Shown here: one piece after another, positions 1 to 6,839 of the stretch | Position numbering within the stretch: the stretch's first letter is position 1 | Layout: every line of letters starts with the position of its first letter | Origin: an uncultured Coriobacteriia bacterium | GTDB lineage: Bacteria; Actinomycetota; Coriobacteriia; Coriobacteriales; QAMH01 | Assembly (NCBI GenBank): GCA_902478425.1 | Contig: CABSKV010000057.1 | Coordinates: forward strand, 1 to 9,248 | Direction: 5' to 3' | Length of the DNA: 9,248 nucleotides | Position numbers and translations under genes: made by a program | Notes under the pieces: generated by a model | Databases searched by the model: none | The model's input: only the letters and a program-made list of their open reading frames with translations | Told to the model about the DNA's origin: nothing

Positions 1-24
1 GCGTCAGATGTGTATAAGAGACAG
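1..24. other. Residual Nextera (Tn5) sequencing adapter, not genomic
   Basis: Bases 6-24 are exactly the 19-base Tn5 mosaic end AGATGTGTATAAGAGACAG, and bases 1-5 (GCGTC) are the matching tail of the Nextera read-1 adapter. This is library-preparation DNA left at the contig end. Read on the minus strand it adds the spurious tail LSLIHI to the truncated glutamate synthase and supplies a false stop at 4-6. Read on the plus strand it creates false N-termini such as MCIRDR and MYKRQ. Genomic sequence begins at 25. Confidence 0.97.
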
Positions 25-1146
25 GCCGAGCATGGTGCCGTCCGAGAACGCGATGGCCGCCGGACCCTCCCATGCCTCTGTCAGCATGGACTGGTACTGG
101 TCCCAGGCACTGCGCTTGCTCGTGAGCACATCGTTCTTGTCCCAGGGCTCGGGAAGCAGCATCGACATGGCGCGTATGAGCGAGCGCCCGTTCATCGAGA
201 TGAACTCGAGCATGTTGTCGAGCATGGCGGAATCCGAGCCCTCGCCGTTGAAGACGGGCAGCACCTTCTCGAGGTCTGCCCCCATGACGGGCGAATACAG
301 ATGCGGCTGTCGCGCGCGGGCCCAGTTCACGTTGCAACGCAGCGTGTTGATTTCGCCGTTGTGGACCATGTAGCGCTGGGGATGGGCACGCTCCCACGAG
401 GGCGTCGTGTTCGTCGAATAGCGCGAGTGCACGAGCGCGATGGACGAATCGGCCATCGCGTCGTCAAGGTCGCAGAAGAAGCCGCGCATCTGCGTGGAGA
501 CGAGCATGCCCTTGTAGACGATCGTGCGCGAGCTCATCGAGCAGACGTAGAAGACCTTGCCGGCAAGGCTGGGCGTTTCCTGCGCGTGCTTCTCGATGGC
601 GCGCCTGCAGACGTAGAGCTTGCGCTCGAAGTCCTCGCCGGGCTCGACCTGCGCGGGCCTGCCCACGAACGCCTGCTTGATGACGGGCATGCACTCGAGC
701 GCGGTCGTTCCCAGGTCATGGCAGTCGATGGGGACATCGCGCCAGAACAGCAGCGGGATGCCCTCGGCGGCGCAGCCGTCCTCGAAGACGCGCATGCCCT
801 CGGCAAGGCCCTCCTCGTCGGTGGGCAGAAAGAGCATGGCGACGCCGTACTCGCCCTCGTCGGGAAGCAGGCTGCCGCACTTCTGCGCCTCCTTGCGAAA
901 GAAGCGATGCGGCACCTGGATGAGGATGCCCGCGCCGTCACCCGTGTTGGGCTCGAGGCCCACGCCGCCGCGATGCTCGAGGTTGACGAGCACGGACAGG
1001 GCATCGTCAATGATCTGGTGTGAGCGCACGCCCTTGAGGTGGGCCAGCGCACCGATGCCGCAGGCATCGTGCTCGAACTCGCTGCGGTACAGCGATGGCT
1101 TGGCACACGCGTGGTTTACGGTTAGGTCTATCATCTCGCTTTGCAT
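25..1146 (-). CDS. gltB: Glutamate synthase large subunit, N-terminal glutaminase domain (partial, 3' end lost at contig edge)
   Basis: Glutamate synthase makes two glutamates from glutamine and 2-oxoglutarate in cytoplasmic ammonia assimilation. This domain hydrolyses glutamine to release ammonia. Only 374 codons remain of a subunit that is usually about 1500 residues; the FMN, iron-sulfur and glutamate-synthase domains are missing. Visible class II amidotransferase features are the nucleophile Cys29 in EHDACGIG (the first 28 residues being the expected propeptide), HRGG at 58-61, TGDGAGIL near 68-75, the HSRYSTNT block with Arg242 and Asn246, and HNGEINTL from 262. I chose the ATG at 1146 over the in-frame TTG at 1170 because AGAGG lies just upstream of the ATG. 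The last genuine codon is Gly at 25-27; everything beyond is adapter. The 104-nt gap to xerD shows no convincing terminator or promoter, so co-transcription with xerD is possible. Family assignment is firm. Confidence 0.95.
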
Positions 1147-1151
1147 GCCCC

Positions 1152-1160
1152 TACCTCTTA
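1152..1160 (-). promoter_or_regulatory. Ribosome binding site of gltB
   Basis: On the minus strand this reads TAAGAGGTA, with an AGAGG core placed just ahead of the ATG at 1146. It supports that ATG over the upstream in-frame TTG at 1170, which would put this purine block inside the coding region. Confidence 0.6.
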
Positions 1161-1250
1161 TTCGCGGCAATCGGTTCCCATAACTACTGAGCAGGATAAT
1201 CGGGGTACGTTACGCCCGTGTTTCGGATGCGCATTTTGTCTTTCCGCGTT

Positions 1251-2210
1251 TTACCGGAGCCGCGCCCGAGGATGTGTCGAGAGGTATTCCTCGCGAATGT
1301 GGCTCCTGTCGACGTGCGTGTAGATCTGCGTAGTCGATATGTCGCTGTGCCCGAGCATCTCCTGCAAGACGCGCAGGTCGGCCCCGCCCTCGAGCAGATG
1401 CGTCGCGAAGCTGTGGCGCAGCGTATGCGGATGCAGACCCTCGATGTGCACGTTGCGCCCGTACTTCTCGACGAGTTTGCACACGCTGCGGCGCGTGAGA
1501 CGCCCGCCACGCGCGTTGACGAAGATGGCATCCGGATCCTGCGCGGCCACGTTGCCCTTGGCATGCAGGTGCGGACGGCCATCGCGCAGATACTCATCGA
1601 GCGCCTGGCGCGCCGATCCCAGAAGCGGGACGAGGCGCTCCTTGCCGCCCTTGCCGCGCACGCGCACGAGCTCGTCGTCGAGCAGCAGGTTGCCAAATCC
1701 CAGCGAGGTGAGCTCGCTCACGCGCAGGCCGCAGCCGTAGAGCATCTCGAGGATGGCGCGATCGCGCAGCCCTGCCGGTGTCTCGGGGAAGGGCTGGTCG
1801 AGCAAGGCCGCGATTTGCTCGATGGTGATGGCCTGGGGCAGCCGGTCGGCCTTCTTGGGCAGCGGGACGGATGCCGCCAGATCGACCTGGGCAAGCCCCT
1901 CGCGCACGCAGAAGCGATGAAAGCCCTTGAGCGCGGCGACGTGGCGCTCCGTGCTGCTCGAGGCATATCCGCGCTTGCGGAGGTCCTCGATGTAATCGGT
2001 GATGTTCTCGCGCTCGATGCCATCGAGGCTATCGACGCCCGCAGCGTGCATGAAGGCGAGGTAATCGTGCAGGTCGCGGCCATACGCCTCGACGCTTGCC
2101 GCGGATAGGCCGCGCTCGACGGCCAGATACGTGAGGTATTCTTCGAGGGCATCGGCATAGGAGCCGATGTTGGCATGCGCGTTCGACTTTATGACGCGCT
2201 CGCCCGTCAC
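1251..2210 (-). CDS. xerD: Site-specific tyrosine recombinase XerD
   Basis: XerD-type recombinases act with XerC at chromosomal dif sites to resolve chromosome dimers at division. The 319-residue protein, close to the usual 300, has the N-terminal SAM-like core-binding domain (about 15-105) and the C-terminal catalytic domain. The full catalytic set is visible: Arg163 in GCGLRVSEL, Lys187 in RGKGGKERLVPL, His262 and Arg265 in HPHTLRH, His288 in LGHSDIS, and nucleophile Tyr297 in TTQIYTHV. The HSDISTTQIYTHV block and the ending HPRARLR fit XerD better than XerC, although that split is family knowledge rather than proof. Start chosen: GTG at 2208-2210, whose GTGA overlaps the stop of the upstream peptidase gene. 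The longer open frame up to 2486 is only a shadow of that peptidase and has no family resemblance. The overlap suggests translational coupling. No integrase-like cargo or att sites are nearby, so this is the housekeeping recombinase rather than a phage integrase. Confidence 0.93.
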   Translation of the reverse strand: MTGERVIKSNAHANIGSYADALEEYLTYLAVERGLSAASVEAYGRDLHDYLAFMHAAGVDSLDGIERENITDYIEDLRKRGYASSSTERHVAALKGFHRFCVREGLAQVDLAASVPLPKKADRLPQAITIEQIAALLDQPFPETPAGLRDRAILEMLYGCGLRVSELTSLGFGNLLLDDELVRVRGKGGKERLVPLLGSARQALDEYLRDGRPHLHAKGNVAAQDPDAIFVNARGGRLTRRSVCKLVEKYGRNVHIEGLHPHTLRHSFATHLLEGGADLRVLQEMLGHSDISTTQIYTHVDRSHIREEYLSTHPRARLR

Positions 2211-3337
2211 GAGCAGCGCCCCATCTCGCGCACGAGCGCGATGGCCAGGCGGGCCGTATCCTCGAGGTCCGAGACCTTGAGGCACTCGTCGACCGAATGG
2301 AACTTGGTCATGCCCGTCGAGACCACGAGCGGATCGACGCCGAGCTTCACATACTGGTTGGCATCCGTTCCACCCGTTGACATGAAGGTGCGCGGCGTGA
2401 AGCCGGCACTTTGCGCGGCACGGCAGAACATCTGGACGATGGGTGCGTCTTCGGCGATCTTGAAGCCGGGATATTCGAGCTCCCACGCTACATCGACCTG
2501 GGCGCCAAGTTGCGTTGCCGCATCGCGCATGGCCGCATCCATGCCCGAGCGCACGCGCTCGACGTCAGCCTCGTCAACCGCCCGGCACTCGCCCGTCATC
2601 TCGCAGCTCGGTGCCACGACGTTATTGGCACTGCCGCCGGATATGGTGCCGATGTTGGACGCGCAGTACGCACCCACGGCACCGAGCAGCCCACCACGGC
2701 GCATGGTGTCGACGGCGAGACTTGCCGCCTCGATGGCGCTGATGCCCTGCTCGGGGGCGACGCCGGCATGACTTGCCTTGCCCGTGAACAGCGCCTTGAA
2801 AGTGTAGTGGTAGGGCGCGGCCAGGCACGCACCGCCAACATCGCCGGCATCGTCAAAGACGAAGCACGGCTCGCCCGGCTCGAAGCTCGCAGCACCAAAG
2901 TTTGCCGCGCCACGGCAGCCGGTCTCCTCCTGCACGCTGAAGATGATCTTGACGGTGGGATACGAGCCGCCCTCCTCGACGAGCGTACGCACGGTCTCGA
3001 TGATCGACGCGACGCCCACCTTGTCGTCCCCGCCCAAGACGGTCGTGCCATCGCTGTAGATGACGCCATCGACGATGCGCGGCTCGACGCCCTCGCAGGG
3101 CTGCACGCAATCGAGATGGGCCGTGAGGATGATCGAGCCAGGGGCCGTACCCGCCAGCTCGGCGTAGAGGTTTCCGGTATCCGAGCCGATCTTCTCGCCC
3201 GCATCGTCGACCGTCACCGTGCATCCGCAGGCCTCGAGGGCATCGCGGCAATACGCGGCAGCTTGCGCCTCGCGCCCCGAAGGGCACGGCAGGCGCACGA
3301 GGTCGAGAAAGGTGTCAAGTAGTCGCTGTTCGTTCAC
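2207..3337 (-). CDS. M20-family metallopeptidase, PepT-like (tripeptidase/aminopeptidase)
   Basis: M20 peptidases are cytoplasmic di-zinc enzymes that cleave small peptides or related amides. The 376-residue protein carries the PepT-like pattern in order: HLD (His74, Asp76), LGGDDKVG with the bridging aspartate at about 104, QEETG with catalytic Glu137 and zinc ligand Glu138, FDD at about 161-163, the dimerisation-domain motif KASHAGVAPE near 187-196, and the final zinc ligand His347 in KFHSVDE. All expected metal ligands are present, so it should be active; the substrate cannot be told from sequence. The start is GTG at 3335-3337, six bases after a perfect AAGGAG, rather than the ATG at 3355, which has no ribosome site. 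It lies 27 nt downstream of pyrG and overlaps xerD by GTGA, so the three are probably one operon. Mycobacteria have a Nudix hydrolase gene in this slot. A true PepT assignment is possible but not certain. Confidence 0.9.
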   Translation of the reverse strand: MNEQRLLDTFLDLVRLPCPSGREAQAAAYCRDALEACGCTVTVDDAGEKIGSDTGNLYAELAGTAPGSIILTAHLDCVQPCEGVEPRIVDGVIYSDGTTVLGGDDKVGVASIIETVRTLVEEGGSYPTVKIIFSVQEETGCRGAANFGAASFEPGEPCFVFDDAGDVGGACLAAPYHYTFKALFTGKASHAGVAPEQGISAIEAASLAVDTMRRGGLLGAVGAYCASNIGTISGGSANNVVAPSCEMTGECRAVDEADVERVRSGMDAAMRDAATQLGAQVDVAWELEYPGFKIAEDAPIVQMFCRAAQSAGFTPRTFMSTGGTDANQYVKLGVDPLVVSTGMTKFHSVDECLKVSDLEDTARLAIALVREMGRCS

Positions 3338-3343
3338 GTGAGG

Positions 3344-3349
3344 CTCCTT
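3344..3349 (-). promoter_or_regulatory. Ribosome binding site deciding the GTG start of the M20 peptidase
   Basis: On the minus strand this is a perfect AAGGAG, six bases before the GTG at 3337. It sits inside the reading frame that would start at the ATG at 3355, so it argues for the shorter protein. Confidence 0.75.
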
Positions 3350-3364
3350 GCGCATCGGTGGAAT

Positions 3365-4972
3365 CTAGCGGGCATCAGATTGCGTCATGGCGGCGCGCAC
3401 CAGCCCCAAAAAGAGGGGATGCGGGCGCGTGGGACGCGACTTGAACTCGGGATGGCCCTGGCTTGCGATGAAGTAGGGATGGTCACGAAGCTCGACCATC
3501 TCGACGAGGCGCCCGTCCGGGGAGGTGCCACTCACCACGAGGCCAGCATCGATGAGCCGGTCGCGAAAGTCGTTGTTCACCTCGTAGCGATGCCTGTGAC
3601 GCTCGCTGATGAGCGGCTCGCCATATACCTGGTACGCGATCGTGTCTGGCTCGACCTTGCAGGGATACGAGCCCAGGCGCTGCGTACCGCCCTTGGCATT
3701 GACGTTTGCCTGATCGGGCATGAGGTCGATGACCGGGTACTCGAGCTCGGCATCGAACTCCGCCGACGAGGCCTTGGGCATGCCGGCGACATCGCGCGCG
3801 AACTCGCACACGGCCGCTTGCAGGCCCAGGCAAATGCCGAGGAAGGGAACGTTGCGCGTGCGGGCATAGCGCGCAGCCGCGATCTTTCCCTCGAAGGCGC
3901 GCACGCCGAAGCCACCCGGCACGAGTATGCCGTCCATCGAGCCGAGCACGCTCTCGACATTGGCGTCGTCGAGCTCCTCGCCATCGATGAGGTGCACGTT
4001 GACGTTGCGCTCGAGCGCGACGCCGGCATGGTGCAGCGCCTCGATGACCGAGAGGTAGGCGTCGGGAAGATCGGTGTACTTGCCGACGATCGCGATGTCG
4101 CACTCCCCGTGCGCGGCATCCTTCTTGGCAAGGTACTCGTTCCAGCTGCTCATGTCGGCATTGCACTGCTTGAGGCCGAGACGGTCGAGCACCTCGACAT
4201 CGAAGCCCTGATCGAAGAGCGAGCGTGGGATCTCGTAGATGCTCGGGGCGTCCTCGCATGCGAAGACGTGGTCGAACTCGACATCGCAGAACATTGCGAT
4301 CTTCTCGCGCAGCTTGGCGCTGATCTCGCGGTCGCTTCTGAGCACGAGGAAGTCGGGTTGGATGCCGAGTGACTGGAGCTCCTTGACCGAATGCTGGGTG
4401 GGCTTGGTCTTGAGCTCGTGTGCGGCGGCGATATAGGGAACGAGGGTCACGTGGACGAAGCAGACGTTCTTGGCGCCCTGCTCGCCACGCCATTGGCGCA
4501 CGGCCTCGATGAAGGGCTGGGACTCGATGTCGCCCACCGTGCCGCCGATCTCCGTGATGACGATGTCGGCTTGCGTGCTATCTGCCAGGCTGCGGATGCG
4601 ATCCTTGATGGCGTTGGTGACGTGCGGGATGACCTGCACGGTGCCGCCGAGGAAGTCACCCTTGCGCTCCTTGGCGATGAGGCTCTGGTAGATGGAGCCC
4701 TGCGTGACGTTGGAATCGTGCGTGAGGTTCTCGTCGATGAAGCGCTCGTAATGGCCCAAATCGAGATCGCTTTCAAGACCATCGTCGGTGACGAAGACCT
4801 CGCCATGCTGGAAGGGGCTCATCGTGCCGGGATCGACGTTGAGGTACGGGTCCATCTTCTGCATGGTGACCTTGTAGCCACGGGCCTTGAGCAGCGTGCC
4901 GAGCGATGCGGCGGTGATGCCCTTTCCCAGCGACGAGACGACTCCACCGGTTACGAAGACGAACTTTGCCAT
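3365..4972 (-). CDS. pyrG: CTP synthase (glutamine-hydrolysing)
   Basis: PyrG converts UTP to CTP using ATP and ammonia from glutamine, the last step of de novo pyrimidine nucleotide synthesis. The 535-residue length is typical. The N-terminal synthetase domain starts with the hallmark KFVFVTGGVVSSLGKGI (ATP-binding loop) and contains MDPYLNVDPGTMSPFQHGEV (about 40-59) and TEIGGTVGDIES (about 141-151). The C-terminal class I amidotransferase domain has PGGFG near 352-356, nucleophile Cys381 in GICLGLQ, and His507 and Glu509 in GHPEF, so the triad is complete. The start is ATG at 4970-4972 (MAKFVF), ten bases from AAGGGGG. The ATG three codons upstream, at 4981, is only one base from that purine run, too close to use it. 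It probably leads an operon with the M20 peptidase and xerD. It is divergent from murJ, with a possible promoter at 5016-5021. Confidence 0.98.
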   Translation of the reverse strand: MAKFVFVTGGVVSSLGKGITAASLGTLLKARGYKVTMQKMDPYLNVDPGTMSPFQHGEVFVTDDGLESDLDLGHYERFIDENLTHDSNVTQGSIYQSLIAKERKGDFLGGTVQVIPHVTNAIKDRIRSLADSTQADIVITEIGGTVGDIESQPFIEAVRQWRGEQGAKNVCFVHVTLVPYIAAAHELKTKPTQHSVKELQSLGIQPDFLVLRSDREISAKLREKIAMFCDVEFDHVFACEDAPSIYEIPRSLFDQGFDVEVLDRLGLKQCNADMSSWNEYLAKKDAAHGECDIAIVGKYTDLPDAYLSVIEALHHAGVALERNVNVHLIDGEELDDANVESVLGSMDGILVPGGFGVRAFEGKIAAARYARTRNVPFLGICLGLQAAVCEFARDVAGMPKASSAEFDAELEYPVIDLMPDQANVNAKGGTQRLGSYPCKVEPDTIAYQVYGEPLISERHRHRYEVNNDFRDRLIDAGLVVSGTSPDGRLVEMVELRDHPYFIASQGHPEFKSRPTRPHPLFLGLVRAAMTQSDAR

Positions 4973-4982
4973 ACCGTGCATG

Positions 4983-4989
4983 CCCCCTT
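4983..4989 (-). promoter_or_regulatory. Ribosome binding site of pyrG
   Basis: On the minus strand this reads AAGGGGG, ten bases before the ATG at 4972 and only one base before the in-frame ATG at 4981. The spacing supports the second ATG as the real start. Confidence 0.55.
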
Positions 4990-5015
4990 GGCGACTCGAG
5001 CCTTATCTGTGATTC

Positions 5016-5021
5016 ATTGTA
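5016..5021 (-). promoter_or_regulatory. Candidate -10 box for the pyrG operon
   Basis: On the minus strand this is TACAAT, one mismatch from the sigma-70 consensus, placed so that transcription would start near 5009 and leave a leader of roughly 35-40 nt before pyrG. No good -35 box sits 16-18 bases upstream (GAACCT at 17), so the call rests on the -10 box and location only. Confidence 0.4.
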
Positions 5022-5029
5022 CGGCAGGG

Positions 5030-5040
5030 CTGTGACACAG
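5030..5040. promoter_or_regulatory. Short inverted repeat CTGTGACACAG upstream of the pyrG -10 box
   Basis: Perfect 5-bp arms (CTGTG/CACAG) flank a single central base. It lies between the expected -35 and -10 positions of the candidate pyrG promoter, a usual place for a repressor operator. No matching known regulator site is recognised, and an 11-bp symmetry can occur by chance. Confidence 0.25.
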
Positions 5041-5094
5041 GTTCCCGTAATCCCCGTGATTTAACGGACTCGAAATGTGGCAATTGACTAGGTT

Positions 5095-5178
5095 ATGAGA
5101 CAGTTGCTCAGTCTCCTTGTCTCATTTGCTATCGTCACCTGCAGCAAATGAGACAAGGAGACTGAGCGTTTGTCTCAT
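5095..5178. repeat. 84-bp near-perfect palindrome over the start of murJ (REPIN/MITE-like or regulatory hairpin)
   Basis: The arms 5106-5130 and 5143-5167 are a perfect 25-bp inverted repeat around a 12-base centre (5131-5142). On the same axis, 5095-5102 (ATGAGACA) pairs with 5171-5178 (TGTCTCAT). The two paired blocks are separated on each side by three bases (5103-5105 and 5168-5170, both GTT) that give at best G-T wobbles and one mismatch. The heptamer TGAGACA/TGTCTCA therefore occurs four times in alternating orientation, at 5096, 5118, 5149 and 5171, with centres 22, 31 and 22 bp apart. Each half is itself a hairpin (7-bp stem, 15-base loop). Two inverted REP-like hairpins forming one longer hairpin is the known layout of a REPIN, the non-autonomous repeat moved by RAYT transposases. 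No clear target duplication flanks it and no RAYT gene is in the window. The structure is certain; its origin and role are inference. Confidence 0.9.
5155..5160 (+). promoter_or_regulatory. Ribosome binding site for a TTG start of murJ, buried in the palindrome
   Basis: AAGGAG lies nine bases before the TTG at 5170 and is the only good ribosome site ahead of murJ. It sits within the right arm of the 25-bp stem, so it would be base-paired whenever the full hairpin forms in the transcript. The ATGs at 5191 and 5200 have no purine-rich block upstream. Confidence 0.45.
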
Positions 5179-6813
5179 TTTTCCGCTACCATGCTTTCCA
5201 TGGAAAACACGCCTGCAGACAATGCCAAGCCGAAGTCGATTGCGCGCTCGACCGCGATGATGTCGGGTCTCACGCTCATCTCGCGCGTGACCGGCTTCAT
5301 CCGTACCTGGGCCATGGCGTTTGCCCTGGGCAACACGATACTTGCCGCGTCGTTCTCGCTGGCCAACAACCTCCCCAACATGATCTACGAGCTCGTCGCG
5401 GGCGGCGTTCTCTCGACGGCCTTCCTCCCCATCTACCTGCAGCAGCGCAACATGCGCTCGCGCGAGGAGGGCAACCGCTACGCATCCAACCTGCTCTCGC
5501 TCGCCCTCATATTCCTCGGCGTCATCGCCTTGCTCGCCTCGCTCTTCTCACCGCAGGTCATGCTCACGCAGACGCTCTTCAGCTCGAGCTCGAGCGAGAC
5601 GGTCGAAAACGCCGTCTGGTTCTTCCGTTTCTTCGCGTTCCAGATCATCTTCTACGGTATGAGCGCGATATTCGGCGGCTTGCTCAACGCCGAGCGCGAG
5701 TACTTCTGGCCGGCGATCAGCTCGGTGTTCATGAACCTCATCATCATCGCCACCTTCTTCGCATACCCCTTCGTGAGCGCCGCGAGCGGGCAGGCCGGTC
5801 TGCTGCTGCTCGCAATCGGCACGACGCTTTCCATCATCGTCATGGCGTGCGTGCAGATTCCCGCTCTCGTTAAGGCGGGCTTTCGCTTCCGCTTTCACAT
5901 CGATTTGCATGACGAGGGCCTGCACGAGACGCTGAGGCTCGCTCTTCCCGCCATTCTGTGCACGGCCATCAATCTTGTCTCGCTTTCGTTCATGAACTCG
6001 TGCGCACTGCACGTGGCAGCCAACGGTCCCGCATCCGTGAGCTATGCCTGGATGTGGTATCAGTTCCCCTATGGCGTGCTGGGCGTGGCGTTATCCACGG
6101 CGCTGTTCACCGAGATGAGCGATTGCATGTCGCACAATGACGTGGCTGGGTTCAAGCGCCATTTGCGTCTGGGCCTGCGCACGACCTGTCTGCTCATCAT
6201 CCCCATGGCCGCCATGCTCTTCGTGTGCTCCGACGAGCTCATCGGTCTGTACACTGCCGGCAAGTTCACGGCTGACGACATCCAGCCCATCGCCGAGCTA
6301 CTGCGCGGCTGGGCCTTCGCACTGCCGCTGTACGCATGCTACATGTTCCTCTACCGCGCCTACTCGTCGCTCAAGGACCTCAAGACCGTCGCCATATGCG
6401 ACCTCGTGCTCACCTTCGTGCAGGTCATGCTCTACATGGTCTTCACCGGCGTCATTGCCGTTCCCGGCTTTGGCTCCCTGGGGCTCGTGGGCATCGCCTG
6501 CGGTGACATCGTCTTCTACGGCCTCATGCTCGTCGTGCTCTTGGCCATCCTGGTGCATCGCAGGGGCGGCTTCAGGCTCGGACAGCTTGCCGTTGCCTGC
6601 GCCAAGGTCATCATCGCAAGCCTCGTCGGCGGCATCGTCGCCGAGTTAGTGTCATCGGGCGTGGCAAGCGTCATCGATATATCGAACATATTCGGCAGCT
6701 TCGTCGCGCTCATCGTCACGGGTATCGTCGGGCTGGCCGTCATCTTCGTGGCCTGCCGCATCTTGGGCGTCACCGAGGTGACGAACATCCTCAAACGCTT
6801 CAAGCGCAAATAG
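5170..6813 (+). CDS. murJ: Lipid II flippase MurJ (MviN family)
   Basis: MurJ moves lipid-linked peptidoglycan precursor from the inner to the outer face of the cytoplasmic membrane. The protein is 547 residues from the TTG start (540 from the ATG at 5191, 537 from the ATG at 5200). It is strongly hydrophobic with about 14 predicted membrane segments, as expected for the MOP exporter fold. Family signatures are the SRVTGFIRT block (Arg39, Arg45) in helix 1 and NNLPNMIYELVAGGVLSTAFLPIY at about 66-89, the conserved loop and helix 2 region. The gene is complete and stops before a 26-nt convergent gap to the next gene. Start choice is uncertain: TTG at 5170 has the only ribosome site, but that site is inside a strong palindrome. 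The first 30-odd residues are polar and poorly conserved, so they do not settle it. It stands alone on its strand, with no cell-wall gene partners visible. No long cytoplasmic kinase-like extension of the mycobacterial type is present. Confidence 0.95.
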   Translation: MSHFSATMLSMENTPADNAKPKSIARSTAMMSGLTLISRVTGFIRTWAMAFALGNTILAASFSLANNLPNMIYELVAGGVLSTAFLPIYLQQRNMRSREEGNRYASNLLSLALIFLGVIALLASLFSPQVMLTQTLFSSSSSETVENAVWFFRFFAFQIIFYGMSAIFGGLLNAEREYFWPAISSVFMNLIIIATFFAYPFVSAASGQAGLLLLAIGTTLSIIVMACVQIPALVKAGFRFRFHIDLHDEGLHETLRLALPAILCTAINLVSLSFMNSCALHVAANGPASVSYAWMWYQFPYGVLGVALSTALFTEMSDCMSHNDVAGFKRHLRLGLRTTCLLIIPMAAMLFVCSDELIGLYTAGKFTADDIQPIAELLRGWAFALPLYACYMFLYRAYSSLKDLKTVAICDLVLTFVQVMLYMVFTGVIAVPGFGSLGLVGIACGDIVFYGLMLVVLLAILVHRRGGFRLGQLAVACAKVIIASLVGGIVAELVSSGVASVIDISNIFGSFVALIVTGIVGLAVIFVACRILGVTEVTNILKRFKRK

Positions 6814-6839
6814 GACAGGCGCCCTGCGTATCTGCCTAG

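Noticed and set aside
10..1023. Long plus-strand open frame opposite gltB, starting with adapter bases
   Set aside because: Its N-terminus is adapter sequence, and its composition (Arg, Ala, His and Asp repeats) is that of the antisense of a GC-rich gene. No ribosome site or family motif.
1227..1234. Palindrome ATGCGCAT in the gltB-xerD spacer
   Set aside because: Eight bases of symmetry are expected often by chance, and nothing around it supports an operator.
1218..2108. Plus-strand open frame of 296 codons opposite xerD
   Set aside because: Antisense shadow of a clearly coding gene with a complete catalytic set; low-complexity composition and no recognisable domain.
2211..2486. N-terminal extension of XerD to an ATG at 2486
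   Set aside because: This segment is the peptidase gene read in another frame; the recombinase similarity begins only after 2210, where GTG overlaps the peptidase stop.
2411..4372. Two long plus-strand open frames opposite the peptidase and pyrG (303 and 344 codons)
   Set aside because: Both lie wholly or almost wholly antisense to strongly conserved genes and share the codon-bias artefact seen elsewhere in this window.
4972..5009. Bacillus-like pyrG control by repeated G addition at the transcript start
   Set aside because: The G run (4983-4987, minus strand) serves as part of the ribosome site and is not at the predicted transcription start; no leader terminator hairpin is visible.
5104..5132. 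Possible murJ promoter TTGCTC-17-TGCTAT
   Set aside because: Only about three of six consensus matches in each box, and both elements lie inside the palindrome; not distinguishable from chance.
6814..6839. Terminator between the convergent murJ and TIGR04282-type genes
   Set aside because: Only 26 bases, with at most a 4-bp stem (CAGG/CCTG) and no T run.
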